Assembly: GCF_027359675.1 (NCBI RefSeq)
Contig: NZ_CP114786.1
Span: 5,120,501-5,184,500 of the forward strand
Direction of reading: 5' to 3'
DNA: 64,000 nt
Source of the DNA: Roseibium sp. Sym1
Lineage (GTDB): Bacteria > Pseudomonadota > Alphaproteobacteria > Rhizobiales > Stappiaceae
The position numbers and the translations under genes were made by a program. Below, piece after piece: positions 7,620 through 16,237 of this stretch. Below the pieces are notes generated by a model that did not search any database, had not been told where the DNA came from, and saw only the letters and a list, made by a program, of their open reading frames with translations. Every line of letters starts with the position of its first letter. The stretch's first letter is position 1.

Positions 7620-8135
7620 ATGCTGAAACTCGACAAGCGAGACCTGGAAATCCTGAATGTTCTGGCCCGGGAAGGACGAATCTCGAAAGCGGATCTCGCC
7701 AAACGTATCAACCTAAGCCCGAGCCCCTGCTGGAAGCGGTTGGAACGGCTGGAAAAGGCTGGTGTCATCCAGGGATATTCGGCCGACATTTCCCTCAGAA
7801 ACCTGGCGCCCCATGTGACGGTCTTCGTCACAATCGAGCTTGAACATCACCGTGCCGAATATTTCCAGAAATTCGAGCGGGTGATCCGGGATTGCGACGA
7901 AGTCGTTTCCTGCTGGGCAATCGGTGGCGGGCTCGACTACCTGCTGCAGATCGTTGCCCGGGACATCGATACCTACCAGCGGTTCATTGACGGGCTGCTC
8001 GACCGGGAGCTCAGCGTGGTTCGTTACTTCACCTATGTGGTGACCAAGCCGGTGAAACAGAGCGCAGCCCCTCCCCTGGAAAACCTGATGGCCGGCTTCC
8101 TGGGAACGGAACCCGACGAAGACGGCATGGATTAG
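7620..8135 (+). CDS. doeX: Lrp/AsnC-family regulator DoeX
   Basis: This 171-residue protein has the Lrp/AsnC winged HTH at the N terminus (LDKRDLEILNVLAREGRISKADLAKRINLS, read here in part) followed by the RAM effector domain. Contact segments GVIQGYSADIS and VVSCWAIGGGLDYLLQIV are visible. AsnC proteins in this position in ectoine clusters are DoeX, which binds DNA upstream of the doe genes and responds to diaminobutyrate derivatives in Halomonas. It lies 14 bp after eutC and before doeC. It is notable that the locus also carries a GntR regulator, so two sensors may act on it. Confidence 0.88.
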   Translation: MLKLDKRDLEILNVLAREGRISKADLAKRINLSPSPCWKRLERLEKAGVIQGYSADISLRNLAPHVTVFVTIELEHHRAEYFQKFERVIRDCDEVVSCWAIGGGLDYLLQIVARDIDTYQRFIDGLLDRELSVVRYFTYVVTKPVKQSAAPPLENLMAGFLGTEPDEDGMD

Positions 8136-8227
8136 GAACGATTGCCGTCTTCATCCAGGGAAGTTTGGTCATTTCGTTCCCCGCATCGCCCCTAGGCTAG
8201 AGCCCAGACAACACAAAGGGCTTCGCC

Positions 8228-9724
8228 ATGCAAAACCTGTCTCTCGCAGCTGCTCCGCTCGCCACCGACCTGTTCCGTCAGATCGAAAACCGGCACCTCG
8301 TGCGCAGTTTCGGTTACGTCGACGGACGCTGGATGGATGCCGAGGATGGTTCGGTCTTCTCGGTCACCGATCCCGCCGATGGCAGCTGGCTTGGCGACGT
8401 CGCCAGGCTGACGGGCGCGCAGGCGCATGACGCCATCGGCAAGGCGGACAAGGCGTTTCGCGCCTGGGCCGGCCTGTTGCCGCAGGACCGGGCACGCTAT
8501 CTGCACGAATGGCACGCGCTGATCCTTGAGAACAAGGAAGACCTCGCGTTGATCATGACCCGGGAACAGGGCAAGCCGATTTCCGAAGCGCGCGGTGAAA
8601 TCGACTACGCGGCTTCCTTCATCGAATTTTACGCCGAAGAAGCTAAACGGCCGAACATCGAAAGCATCACGTCACACCTGGCGGACGCGGAGATGGAAGT
8701 CTGGCGTGAACCTCTGGGCGTCGCTGCCCTGATCACACCGTGGAATTTTCCCTGCGCCATGATCACCCGCAAGGCAGCCGCGGCGCTGGCAGCCGGTTGC
8801 ACCGTGCTTGTACATCCATCTGAAGAAACGCCGTTTTCCGCGCTGGCTCTGGCGGAACTTGCCGACCGGGCCGGATTGCCTGCGGGCGTTTTCAACGTTC
8901 TGCCCGGCAAGGCGCCCGAGATCGTCGCGCCGTGGATGGAAGACCCGCGGGTGCGCGCCGTCTCCTTCACCGGGTCGACCGAAATCGGCCGGTTGCTTTA
9001 CCGGCAAAGCGCCGACACGGTCAAACGGCTTGTCCTCGAACTTGGCGGACATGCTCCCTTCATCGTCTTCGCGGACGCCGATCTGGATCATGCCGTCGAG
9101 CAGGCGATCGCGGCCAAGTTCGCGACGTCCGGCCAGGACTGTCTCGCGGCCAACCGGATCATGGTCGAAAGGCCGATCTATGACGTCTTCTGTTCAGCTT
9201 TTGCCCAAAGGACGGCGGATCTTACTGTCGGCGCCGGCCTGGACGACCCGGATATCGGACCCTTGATGCACAAGCGCGCGGTTGCCAAGCAGGAGGCGCA
9301 GGTCAAGGACGCCCTGGACCTCGGGGCAAAGCTTCTGACAGGCGGCAAGCGACACGCGGCCGGGCCGCTCTTCTACGAACCCACGGTTCTTGCCGACGTT
9401 CCCGCCGACGCCGCCATCTTTCGGGAGGAAACCTTTGGTCCGGTTGCTGCCATCGCTCCGTTCGACACGGAAGACGAAGTGATCGACCGGGCCAATGACA
9501 GTGAATACGGTCTCATAGCCTACCTGCACACCCAGGATCCGCGCCGCATCTACAGGGCAAGCCGGGCACTGCAATACGGCATGGTTGCCGTCAATCGCAC
9601 CAAGGTGACCGGCTACCCGATCCCCTTTGGCGGCGTCAAACAATCGGGTCTCGGGCGCGAAGGCGCCAGATTTGGCCTTGAAGCTTTCACCGAAATCAAA
9701 TTTGTCTGCAGGGACTGGCGCTGA
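8228..9724 (+). CDS. doeC: Aldehyde dehydrogenase DoeC (aspartate-semialdehyde to aspartate)
   Basis: This 498-residue protein belongs to the NAD(P)-dependent succinate-semialdehyde dehydrogenase branch. Motifs in order: LITPWNFPCAMITRK (cofactor loop), SFTGSTEIGRLL, LELGGHAPFIV (general-base Glu) and SGQDCLAANR with catalytic Cys305. EETFGPVAAI and the C-terminal PFGGVKQSGLGREG are also present. In the ectoine route DoeC oxidises aspartate semialdehyde, made by DoeD, to aspartate. A 92-bp gap separates it from doeX, so it may have its own promoter. The position between doeX and doeD matches the Ruegeria/Halomonas order (called ssd there). Succinate semialdehyde could also be used. Confidence 0.88.
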   Translation: MQNLSLAAAPLATDLFRQIENRHLVRSFGYVDGRWMDAEDGSVFSVTDPADGSWLGDVARLTGAQAHDAIGKADKAFRAWAGLLPQDRARYLHEWHALILENKEDLALIMTREQGKPISEARGEIDYAASFIEFYAEEAKRPNIESITSHLADAEMEVWREPLGVAALITPWNFPCAMITRKAAAALAAGCTVLVHPSEETPFSALALAELADRAGLPAGVFNVLPGKAPEIVAPWMEDPRVRAVSFTGSTEIGRLLYRQSADTVKRLVLELGGHAPFIVFADADLDHAVEQAIAAKFATSGQDCLAANRIMVERPIYDVFCSAFAQRTADLTVGAGLDDPDIGPLMHKRAVAKQEAQVKDALDLGAKLLTGGKRHAAGPLFYEPTVLADVPADAAIFREETFGPVAAIAPFDTEDEVIDRANDSEYGLIAYLHTQDPRRIYRASRALQYGMVAVNRTKVTGYPIPFGGVKQSGLGREGARFGLEAFTEIKFVCRDWR

Positions 9725-9756
9725 GCCGCCCTGCCCTCAACTGGAAGGAAAACATC

Positions 9757-11124
9757 ATGCTGAAAAACGACCAACTGGATGCCTGGGACAGGGAAAATTT
9801 CTTTCATCCCTCTACGCATCTGGCCCAGCATGCACGCGGCGAAAGCCCGAGCCGGATCGTGACCGGCGGCAGTGGCGTCTTCATCGAGGACCGGGACGGA
9901 AACCGTCTTCTCGACGCCTTTGCCGGTCTTTACTGCGTCAACGTCGGCTACGGCCGTAGCGAAATTGCCGACGCGATTGCCGAACAGGCCCGGGAACTTG
10001 CCTATTACCATGCCTATGTCGGTCACGGCACCGAGGCATCGATCACCCTAGCGAAGATGGTTCTCGACCGGGCGCCGGACAACATGTCCAAGGTCTATTT
10101 CGGTCTGGGCGGCTCGGATGCGAACGAGACCAACGTCAAGCTGGTCTGGTACTACAACAACATCCTCGGCCGTCCGGAAAAGAAGAAGATCATCTCGCGC
10201 TGGCGTGGCTACCATGGGTCCGGACTGATGACCGGTTCGCTGACCGGCCTGGAACTGTTCCACAAGAAGTTCGACCTGCCGCTGGACACGGTGCTGCACA
10301 CGATCGCCCCGGACTATTTCCGCCGGGAGGACCTGTCCATGTCCGAAGCCGACTTCGTTGCGCATTGCGCGGCTGAACTGGAGGCCTTGATCGAACGCGA
10401 AGGTGCGGACACGATCGCCGCCTTCATCGGCGAGCCTGTGCTCGGAACCGGCGGCATCGTGCCGCCGCCGGCCGGTTATTGGGATGCCATCCAGCCGATT
10501 CTGAAAAAACATGACATCCTGTTGATCGCGGACGAAGTTGTTTCTGGTTTTGGCCGTTTGGGCACCATGTTCGGGTCCGCCCACTACGGCATCGAGCCGG
10601 ATTTCATTACCATCGCCAAAGGCCTGACCTCCGCCTATGCGCCACTGTCGGGTTCGATTGTCTCCGACAGGGTCTGGAAGGTTCTTGAAGACGGCACCGA
10701 CGCGTTCGGTCCGATCGGTCATGGATGGACCTATTCGGCGCACCCGATCGGCGCCGCCGCCGGGGTTGCCAATCTCAAACTGATCGATCAGCTCGGCCTT
10801 GTCGCCAATGCCGGTTCGACCGGAGCCTATTTCAAGAAGGCGCTTGTGGATGCGCTCGGTGATCATCCCAATGTCGGCGATATTCGCGGTGAAGGCCTGA
10901 TGTGCGCTGTTGAATTCGTGGCCGACCGGGACAGCCGAACCTATCTGGATCCGGGCGCGAAGACCGGTCCCCAGATCGCCGGTGCGCTGTTGAAGGAAGG
11001 CGTCATCGGCCGCGCCATGCCCCAGGGCGACATTCTCGGTTTTGCTCCGCCGCTCTGCATCTCGGAAAGCGAGATCGACAAGGTGGTTTCCGCCACGGAA
11101 AAAGCGGTGAAATCCGTGCTTTGA
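9757..11124 (+). CDS. doeD: Class III aminotransferase DoeD (diaminobutyrate transaminase)
   Basis: This 455-residue class III PLP aminotransferase has VFIEDRDGNRLLDAFAGLYC at the N terminus, YHGSGLMTGSLTG, LLIADEVVSGFGRLG with the PLP-pairing Asp, and the Schiff-base Lys288 in TIAKGLTSAYAPLSG. DoeD converts L-2,4-diaminobutyrate to aspartate semialdehyde. It follows doeC by 32 bp, with AAGGAAAACATC before the ATG. It is the last gene of the arm and is followed by a strong terminator. Homologues are often annotated as omega-aminotransferases; locus context favours diaminobutyrate. Confidence 0.9.
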   Translation: MLKNDQLDAWDRENFFHPSTHLAQHARGESPSRIVTGGSGVFIEDRDGNRLLDAFAGLYCVNVGYGRSEIADAIAEQARELAYYHAYVGHGTEASITLAKMVLDRAPDNMSKVYFGLGGSDANETNVKLVWYYNNILGRPEKKKIISRWRGYHGSGLMTGSLTGLELFHKKFDLPLDTVLHTIAPDYFRREDLSMSEADFVAHCAAELEALIEREGADTIAAFIGEPVLGTGGIVPPPAGYWDAIQPILKKHDILLIADEVVSGFGRLGTMFGSAHYGIEPDFITIAKGLTSAYAPLSGSIVSDRVWKVLEDGTDAFGPIGHGWTYSAHPIGAAAGVANLKLIDQLGLVANAGSTGAYFKKALVDALGDHPNVGDIRGEGLMCAVEFVADRDSRTYLDPGAKTGPQIAGALLKEGVIGRAMPQGDILGFAPPLCISESEIDKVVSATEKAVKSVL

Positions 11125-11151
11125 TCCGGTGAGACCATCAGGTTCAGGAAG

Positions 11152-11181
11152 CGGTCGCCCCAGGGCGGCCGTTTTCGTTTG
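11152..11181 (+). terminator. Rho-independent terminator after doeD
   Basis: CGGTCGCCC (11152-11160) pairs with GGGCGGCCG (11163-11171), followed by TTTTCGTTT. It lies 28 bp past the doeD stop. Confidence 0.8.
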
Positions 11182-11299
11182 CGCGGTTGCGCCTTCTGGC
11201 TGACGGATGACCACTCAAACAAATTTTCCCTGTCGGCGTGTTCACTTGTAAGGTCTGCGTGCCCGTATGTTCCTTTTCGAGAAAGATCCGAGGAAGTCT

Positions 11300-12067
11300 A
11301 TGTCTCTCAAACTCTTTGACCTGACCGGGAAAACAGCGCTTGTCACCGGGTCCTCCAGGGGGCTCGGCCGCGCCTTTGCCGAAGGGCTGGGACAAGCCGG
11401 TGCCAGGATCGTGCTTAACGGCACCGACGAGGACAGGCTCTCCACAGCAGCGGATACATTGGCTGCAAGCGGTCTTGACGTAACCTGTGCAGCCTTCGAC
11501 GTTTCCGACGATAGCGCGGTCAGGGCCGCCTTTGACCGGTTCGACGCCGACGGCGTCTCGATCGACATTCTCGTCAATAATGCAGGGATCCAGTTTCGCA
11601 AACCGATGCTCGACCTTGAAACGGCAGACTGGCAGCGCGTGCTCGACGTCAACCTGACGGCAGCCTTTGTTGTCGGCCGCGAAGCCGCACGCCGGATGAG
11701 CCAACGGGGCTCCGGAAAGATCATCAACATCGGCTCGGTCATGTCCATGGTCGCCCGCGCAACGATCGCGCCCTACTCGGTTTCCAAGGGGGGTATCAAG
11801 TTGTTGACCCAGTCCATGGCAGCCGAATGGAGCCCGCTGGGGATACAGGCCAACGCCATCGGTCCCGGCTACATGGAGACCGACATGAACGAAGCGCTGA
11901 TCGCGGACCGGGACTTCAACGCCTGGGTCGTGGGGCGGACCCCTTCGCGCCGTTGGGGAGCGCCGGACGAACTGGCCGGCACGGCCATCTACCTGGCTTC
12001 GGATGCGTCGAATTATGTGTCGGGGCAGATCATCTATGTTGACGGAGGGATGACCTCGGTCCTGTGA
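11300..12067 (+). CDS. SDR-family oxidoreductase, gluconate 5-dehydrogenase-like
   Basis: This 255-residue classical short-chain dehydrogenase has the cofactor loop TGSSRGLGRAF, the NNAGIQFRKP motif, catalytic Ser in NIGSVMS, the YSVSKGG motif with Tyr159 and its Lys, and a C-terminal YVSGQIIYVDGGMTSVL. The pattern fits the IdnO/gluconate 5-dehydrogenase branch, which reduces 5-ketogluconate with NADPH. The ATG at 11300 has GAGGAAG ahead of it. The gene stands alone between the doeD terminator and the convergent secretion gene, with no sugar-acid genes nearby, so the substrate is uncertain. SDR assignments by motif alone are weak on specificity. Confidence 0.8.
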   Translation: MSLKLFDLTGKTALVTGSSRGLGRAFAEGLGQAGARIVLNGTDEDRLSTAADTLAASGLDVTCAAFDVSDDSAVRAAFDRFDADGVSIDILVNNAGIQFRKPMLDLETADWQRVLDVNLTAAFVVGREAARRMSQRGSGKIINIGSVMSMVARATIAPYSVSKGGIKLLTQSMAAEWSPLGIQANAIGPGYMETDMNEALIADRDFNAWVVGRTPSRRWGAPDELAGTAIYLASDASNYVSGQIIYVDGGMTSVL

Positions 12068-12103
12068 TCGGGTCAGGAACTGCGCACCCGAACCCGCGGG
12101 TGC

Positions 12104-14320
12104 TCAACCTGCCTTGGCGGGTTGGCCCATCAAGGCAGGCACCACCTGGTCCGGTGTTCCCATCATTGCAATCTGGCCGGATTTCATCACCACCACCCTG
12201 TCCGCCAGTTTCATGTGGCTTGGGCGCTGGGTGTTGATGATGACCGTTGACTTGCCCTTCAGTGCCTCGATCATGGCCATGAATTTCTTGTCCCCTTCGA
12301 AATCGAGGTGAGTGCCAGGATTGTCGAACAGATAGAGCGGCACGGTTTTTACGAAGGCCCTGGCAAGGACGATCCGCTGTTTCATGTTGTCGGGGATCTG
12401 TTTGAGGACTTCACCGTTCAGGCGGGTTTCCAGCCCGTCGAAATGATCTTCCAGATAGGACAGCAGGCCGAGCTGGCCGGTGACTTCGATCAGCCGGGAA
12501 TCGCTCACGCCCGGGTCCGCCATGAGCAAGTTCTGCTTCACCGTTCCATAGAAAAAGTCGAGATCGTCAGGGGCATAGCCTATGGAGGCGCGCCATTCGG
12601 CCGCGTCTAGCTGGCGCACGTCGAGACCGTCGAACAGGATAGAGCCGACTTGCGGCTGAAACAGACCGATGATGGACTGGAAGAGTGCTGTCTTGCCGGA
12701 TCCGCTCGGACCTGTGATGGCAACCAGCTCGCCCTGTTTGACGGTCAGTTCCAGGCCCTTCAACGATGCTTCGGTTGCCCCCGGATAGCGCAGGACCAGC
12801 GAGGTCATTTTCAAGTCACCCTTGATATCGCGGGCGATTTTCGGCAAATGGCCGGGCTCCCGCTCAAGCGGAACCTGCATCAGATTGTTGATCTGCTCGA
12901 TGACCGTCCGGCTCTGTGCCAGCTGGGTGATGCTCAGGAAGGCCTGGTTCATCGGGTTCAGCACGCGCCAGCTCAGTGCCATGGTTGCGATCAGGGCGCC
13001 AAGGCTCATCTCGCCTTCCATGACCCGCATGGCACCGATGCCCAGAACAAGCACGCCGCACACCGTCATCAGTGTTTGTGACACAGTTTGCAGCACGTGG
13101 GTTATGTTGCGGGCGTGGATGTTGAGTTTGTTGAATTGGGTCGAGAGCTGTGAAAAGCGGTCAAGCCAGATGCCCTCCACCGACAGGTTCCTGAGCGCGC
13201 GCTGGTTGCGGAACGTCTCGATCATGAAGCTGTTGAGTTTCGATTTCTGTTCTCCCACCGCCGCAACTTCGCGCTGGACCTTGGGCAGGACGTAGACGGC
13301 CATCAGTACATAGATCGCCAGCAGGGCCAGCGGCGGATAGGCGACCGGACCGCCGATCAGGAAAATCGCCAGGATGAAGATCATCGTGAACGGAATATCG
13401 ACAATCGCGTTGAACAGCGAGCTCTGGAAAATGTCGCGTACGCTGTCGAAATAGCGCAGGCGCATCACCTGGGTCCCGATCGGCGCTTCTGACAACATGG
13501 AATACGGCAGATGCAGGATCCGCTCGAAGGTCTTGTTGCCCACGATCGCGTCGATCCGTCCACCCAGATAGGACTGCAGCCAGGTCTTTGTCCGCCGGAG
13601 TGCGGTTTCGCAAACGAGAATGATACCGATGCCCACTGCCATGGTAATCAGCACTTCCGTGGACTTGGCCCCCATTGCCTTGTCATAGATCGCCATGATG
13701 AACAGCGGGGGGCCAAGCGCAAGAATGTTGAGTACGAAACCGAGCGCGAGAATGGAAAAGATGCTTGTCCGGAAACGTTGGGTAACCGAGGAAAACCAGC
13801 TTCGGTTGCTCTGGGTCTGGCCGGTTTCGTCCTTGTCTTCAAACGCCAGGTAGATTTCGCTGACGGATACCTTAGCGGGAGCAAGGATGATCGCCTCGTT
13901 GTCTTTGCCGGAATAGGCTCGCAGATCACCTGTTTCCGCCCTTCCGGCGATGACCTGAACATCATCCTCGGTGACGCGCAGACACGGGAAGTGCGCCTGA
14001 TTGAGCTCCGCCACGCGTCCGTGAAAGGCTTCCGTCCGGACGTTGAGACGGGTCAGGACGGTCCTGAGCTGCTGCAGGGTTTCAACCCGATCGAAATGCG
14101 GCATGGCTTCAAACAGCAGCCGATCGTTGCCTTGCCAGCGCATTTCCCGCAGCAACGGTACGAGGCATCGCTCGGCGGCCGCCATGTCGCCGGCGCCCTG
14201 ACCAGAAGAACTGTCCTGGTCAGTCCCCGGCTCGAGTTCCTCGGAAAGGTCCTGCCATTGGCGGTGAACCGCATTTTCACCGATGTGGACACCATCGAGA
14301 TTGAAGAGAGGCCTGCTCAC
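12104..14320 (-). CDS. Type I secretion ABC permease/ATPase, subunit with a degenerate ATPase domain
   Basis: The protein has 738 residues in three parts. Residues 1-150 form a C39-like region without a visible catalytic Cys. A six-helix exporter membrane domain follows (about 185-460; for example SILALGFVLNILALGPPLFI). The nucleotide-binding domain starts near 500. Walker A is intact (GPSGSGKT, Lys543). The other motifs are eroded: the Q-loop reads YAPDD, the signature reads LKQIPDNMKQR instead of LSGGQ.QR, Walker B ends FDNPG with Asn replacing the catalytic Glu, and the switch His is Gln (NTQRPS). It should bind ATP but hydrolyse poorly. The GTG start overlaps the stop of the partner gene (GTGA), implying equal synthesis and a heterodimeric exporter. 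Confidence 0.85.
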   Translation of the reverse strand: MSRPLFNLDGVHIGENAVHRQWQDLSEELEPGTDQDSSSGQGAGDMAAAERCLVPLLREMRWQGNDRLLFEAMPHFDRVETLQQLRTVLTRLNVRTEAFHGRVAELNQAHFPCLRVTEDDVQVIAGRAETGDLRAYSGKDNEAIILAPAKVSVSEIYLAFEDKDETGQTQSNRSWFSSVTQRFRTSIFSILALGFVLNILALGPPLFIMAIYDKAMGAKSTEVLITMAVGIGIILVCETALRRTKTWLQSYLGGRIDAIVGNKTFERILHLPYSMLSEAPIGTQVMRLRYFDSVRDIFQSSLFNAIVDIPFTMIFILAIFLIGGPVAYPPLALLAIYVLMAVYVLPKVQREVAAVGEQKSKLNSFMIETFRNQRALRNLSVEGIWLDRFSQLSTQFNKLNIHARNITHVLQTVSQTLMTVCGVLVLGIGAMRVMEGEMSLGALIATMALSWRVLNPMNQAFLSITQLAQSRTVIEQINNLMQVPLEREPGHLPKIARDIKGDLKMTSLVLRYPGATEASLKGLELTVKQGELVAITGPSGSGKTALFQSIIGLFQPQVGSILFDGLDVRQLDAAEWRASIGYAPDDLDFFYGTVKQNLLMADPGVSDSRLIEVTGQLGLLSYLEDHFDGLETRLNGEVLKQIPDNMKQRIVLARAFVKTVPLYLFDNPGTHLDFEGDKKFMAMIEALKGKSTVIINTQRPSHMKLADRVVVMKSGQIAMMGTPDQVVPALMGQPAKAG

Positions 14321-16050
14321 GCCGACTGCCCCGCTTTGCGGTCATTGCCGGGTCTGGAGGCATCGTCAAGGGCGCAAAGCCGCCCGTCTTTCAATTCGAA
14401 CTGGCGATCGGCGACGGCGAGCATGGAAGGTCTATGCGAAATGATCACAACCGTCAGATAGCCTTTCAGTCGCATCAGGGCATCGATCAGCCCCTTCTCC
14501 GCCTGCTGGTCGAGCTGGGCATTGGCTTCGTCCAGGATCAGGATCTTGGGTTCGCCGGCCAGCGCCCGGGCAATGCTAATCCGTTGCAGGGTTGCCGTCG
14601 GCACCTTGCCGCCGAGATCGGAGCCAAGCTGCGTTTCATAGCCGCGTGGCAGAAGGTGGATCTCCTTTTCCAGCCCGATCAGCTTGGCCGCCATGCGGGC
14701 ATGGTTGATATCCGACACCGCGCCGAACATGGTGATGTTTTCGAGAATTGTGCCGTTGAAGATGGCGGTTTGATTGTCAACGTAGGCGATGCTCTTGCGC
14801 AAATCTTGCTGGTGGTCCTCGTCGTATTGCTGGCCCCCGATGGTGACCAAACCGGACGTGGGGGTAAGTTCGCCCGTCAGCAGCTTCATGAGTGTGGATT
14901 TTCCACTGCCGTCCGCTCCACGGAAGCCTACGAACTGTCCGGGTTCGATGGACAGGTTGATGTCCTGGAGCACGCGACGTCCGTTGTCGCCAACTTCGAC
15001 GGTCACGTTGTCGAGGTGGATCGACCCGTCCGTTTCAAACGGCAGGGGCTTCTGGACAGGCACCTCCGGCAGTTCGAACAGGTCCTCGACCTGGCTGTAA
15101 TCGTGTTTCAGGCGCTGCATGTCGGTCAGCTGGTTGATGGCGCGCAGAAACGGTTGCACGAACTGCCCCGAAAGCAAGGTGCTGGCGGCAACGCCGCCGA
15201 TGCTGAAGTTGCCATTGATCGTCATCAGGGCACCGAAAAGGACGACGAAAACGGTGGTGAGGGTTCCAAACAACGAGGAAGCATCACGGGCCTGACCGGA
15301 CAGGCGCATGTATCTGGCACTGAGATCGGCGGTCACTCTCTGCAAGCGTTCGAAACGCCGCATGATCAAGGCTTCCATCGCCTGTGACTTGACGGTCTTG
15401 GCGCCCGAAAGCACTTCCAGAACAAAATCGGATTTGCGGTCGTCCTGATCCGCACGATCCGAAACGACCTGCTGCAGCTCCCGGTTCCGGTTCAGGGCAA
15501 ACAGCATGAAGACTGCCAGGAGGCATACAGGGACAAGCGCAAGCGGACCGGCAATGAATATCAGCACCGCGAGAAAGATCCCGCCGGCCGGCAGGTCGAT
15601 CGCAAGCAGGCGACCCTGGTCGCCATAGTGATCGGCGATCGATTGCAGCGACCGAAGCTGATGGACCTGCACGGACACCGGGGTTTTGGAGAACTGGGAC
15701 GGTTCGGCATTGAGCACGCGCCGGAACAGTTCCGTATGCGCCTGGTGATTGAACCCGGCGCCCAGACGTCCAACAACTGCCGCGCGCGCGATCTTGATAC
15801 AGGCGTCCGCGATCAGCACTCCGGAAACACCGAGTGTGAGCACCAGGAGCGTGTCGGTTGAAGCGTTGGGAAGCACCCTGTCATAGACCTGAAGAATGGC
15901 GAGCGGCATCGCCAGGCTCATGACGTTCGCGACGACGGAGCCAATGACAACATCACGCGGCAATCCGGGAGAGGAAATCCACTTTCCGCTCGGCGAGTGC
16001 CTTACCCGCATTCGGGGCAGGAAGAAGGATGAAAAAACCGAACTCAGCAT
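14317..16050 (-). CDS. Type I secretion ABC permease/ATPase, partner subunit with active-type Walker B
   Basis: This 577-residue half-transporter lacks the C39-like region. The membrane domain covers about residues 30-310, for example VIGSVVANVMSLAMPLAILQVYDRVLP, typical of PrtD/HlyB-like exporters (quoted in part: SLAMPLAILQVYDRVLP). The ATPase domain keeps Walker A (GADGSGKS, Lys384), a full Walker B with catalytic Glu (ILILDEANAQLD) and the switch His (IISHRPS). Its signature is altered (LGGKVPTATLQR). Start ATG at 16050. It is the first gene of a two-gene operon transcribed away from the giant adhesin, its probable cargo. With the downstream subunit it likely forms a heterodimer with one hydrolysing site. 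Confidence 0.87.
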   Translation of the reverse strand: MLSSVFSSFFLPRMRVRHSPSGKWISSPGLPRDVVIGSVVANVMSLAMPLAILQVYDRVLPNASTDTLLVLTLGVSGVLIADACIKIARAAVVGRLGAGFNHQAHTELFRRVLNAEPSQFSKTPVSVQVHQLRSLQSIADHYGDQGRLLAIDLPAGGIFLAVLIFIAGPLALVPVCLLAVFMLFALNRNRELQQVVSDRADQDDRKSDFVLEVLSGAKTVKSQAMEALIMRRFERLQRVTADLSARYMRLSGQARDASSLFGTLTTVFVVLFGALMTINGNFSIGGVAASTLLSGQFVQPFLRAINQLTDMQRLKHDYSQVEDLFELPEVPVQKPLPFETDGSIHLDNVTVEVGDNGRRVLQDINLSIEPGQFVGFRGADGSGKSTLMKLLTGELTPTSGLVTIGGQQYDEDHQQDLRKSIAYVDNQTAIFNGTILENITMFGAVSDINHARMAAKLIGLEKEIHLLPRGYETQLGSDLGGKVPTATLQRISIARALAGEPKILILDEANAQLDQQAEKGLIDALMRLKGYLTVVIISHRPSMLAVADRQFELKDGRLCALDDASRPGNDRKAGQSA

Positions 16051-16237
16051 CAATTGGCCAGAATCAAGTAGCTACTCGTTCAAACTGTTCGGTTCGGGTT
16101 TAAAAAGCGTTTACCCTACAGTGTAAATTCAGAATTTTATTAGAACTAACATCCAGATTCTAAGAGGAATTTTTCGCTTTGTTAAGGACGGTGGCATTCA
16201 GTGGCACGATCGGAAATTTTGCGGATAAGCGACCGAG
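16051..16237. promoter_or_regulatory. AT-rich divergent control region between exporter and adhesin
   Basis: The region is clearly richer in A/T than its surroundings. It holds the inverted repeat TTTACCCTACAGTGTAAA at 16110-16127 (TTTAC and GTAAA arms) and an A/T-rich run at 16128-16180. Both the exporter operon and the adhesin must start here, so a shared regulator site is plausible. Confidence 0.4.
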
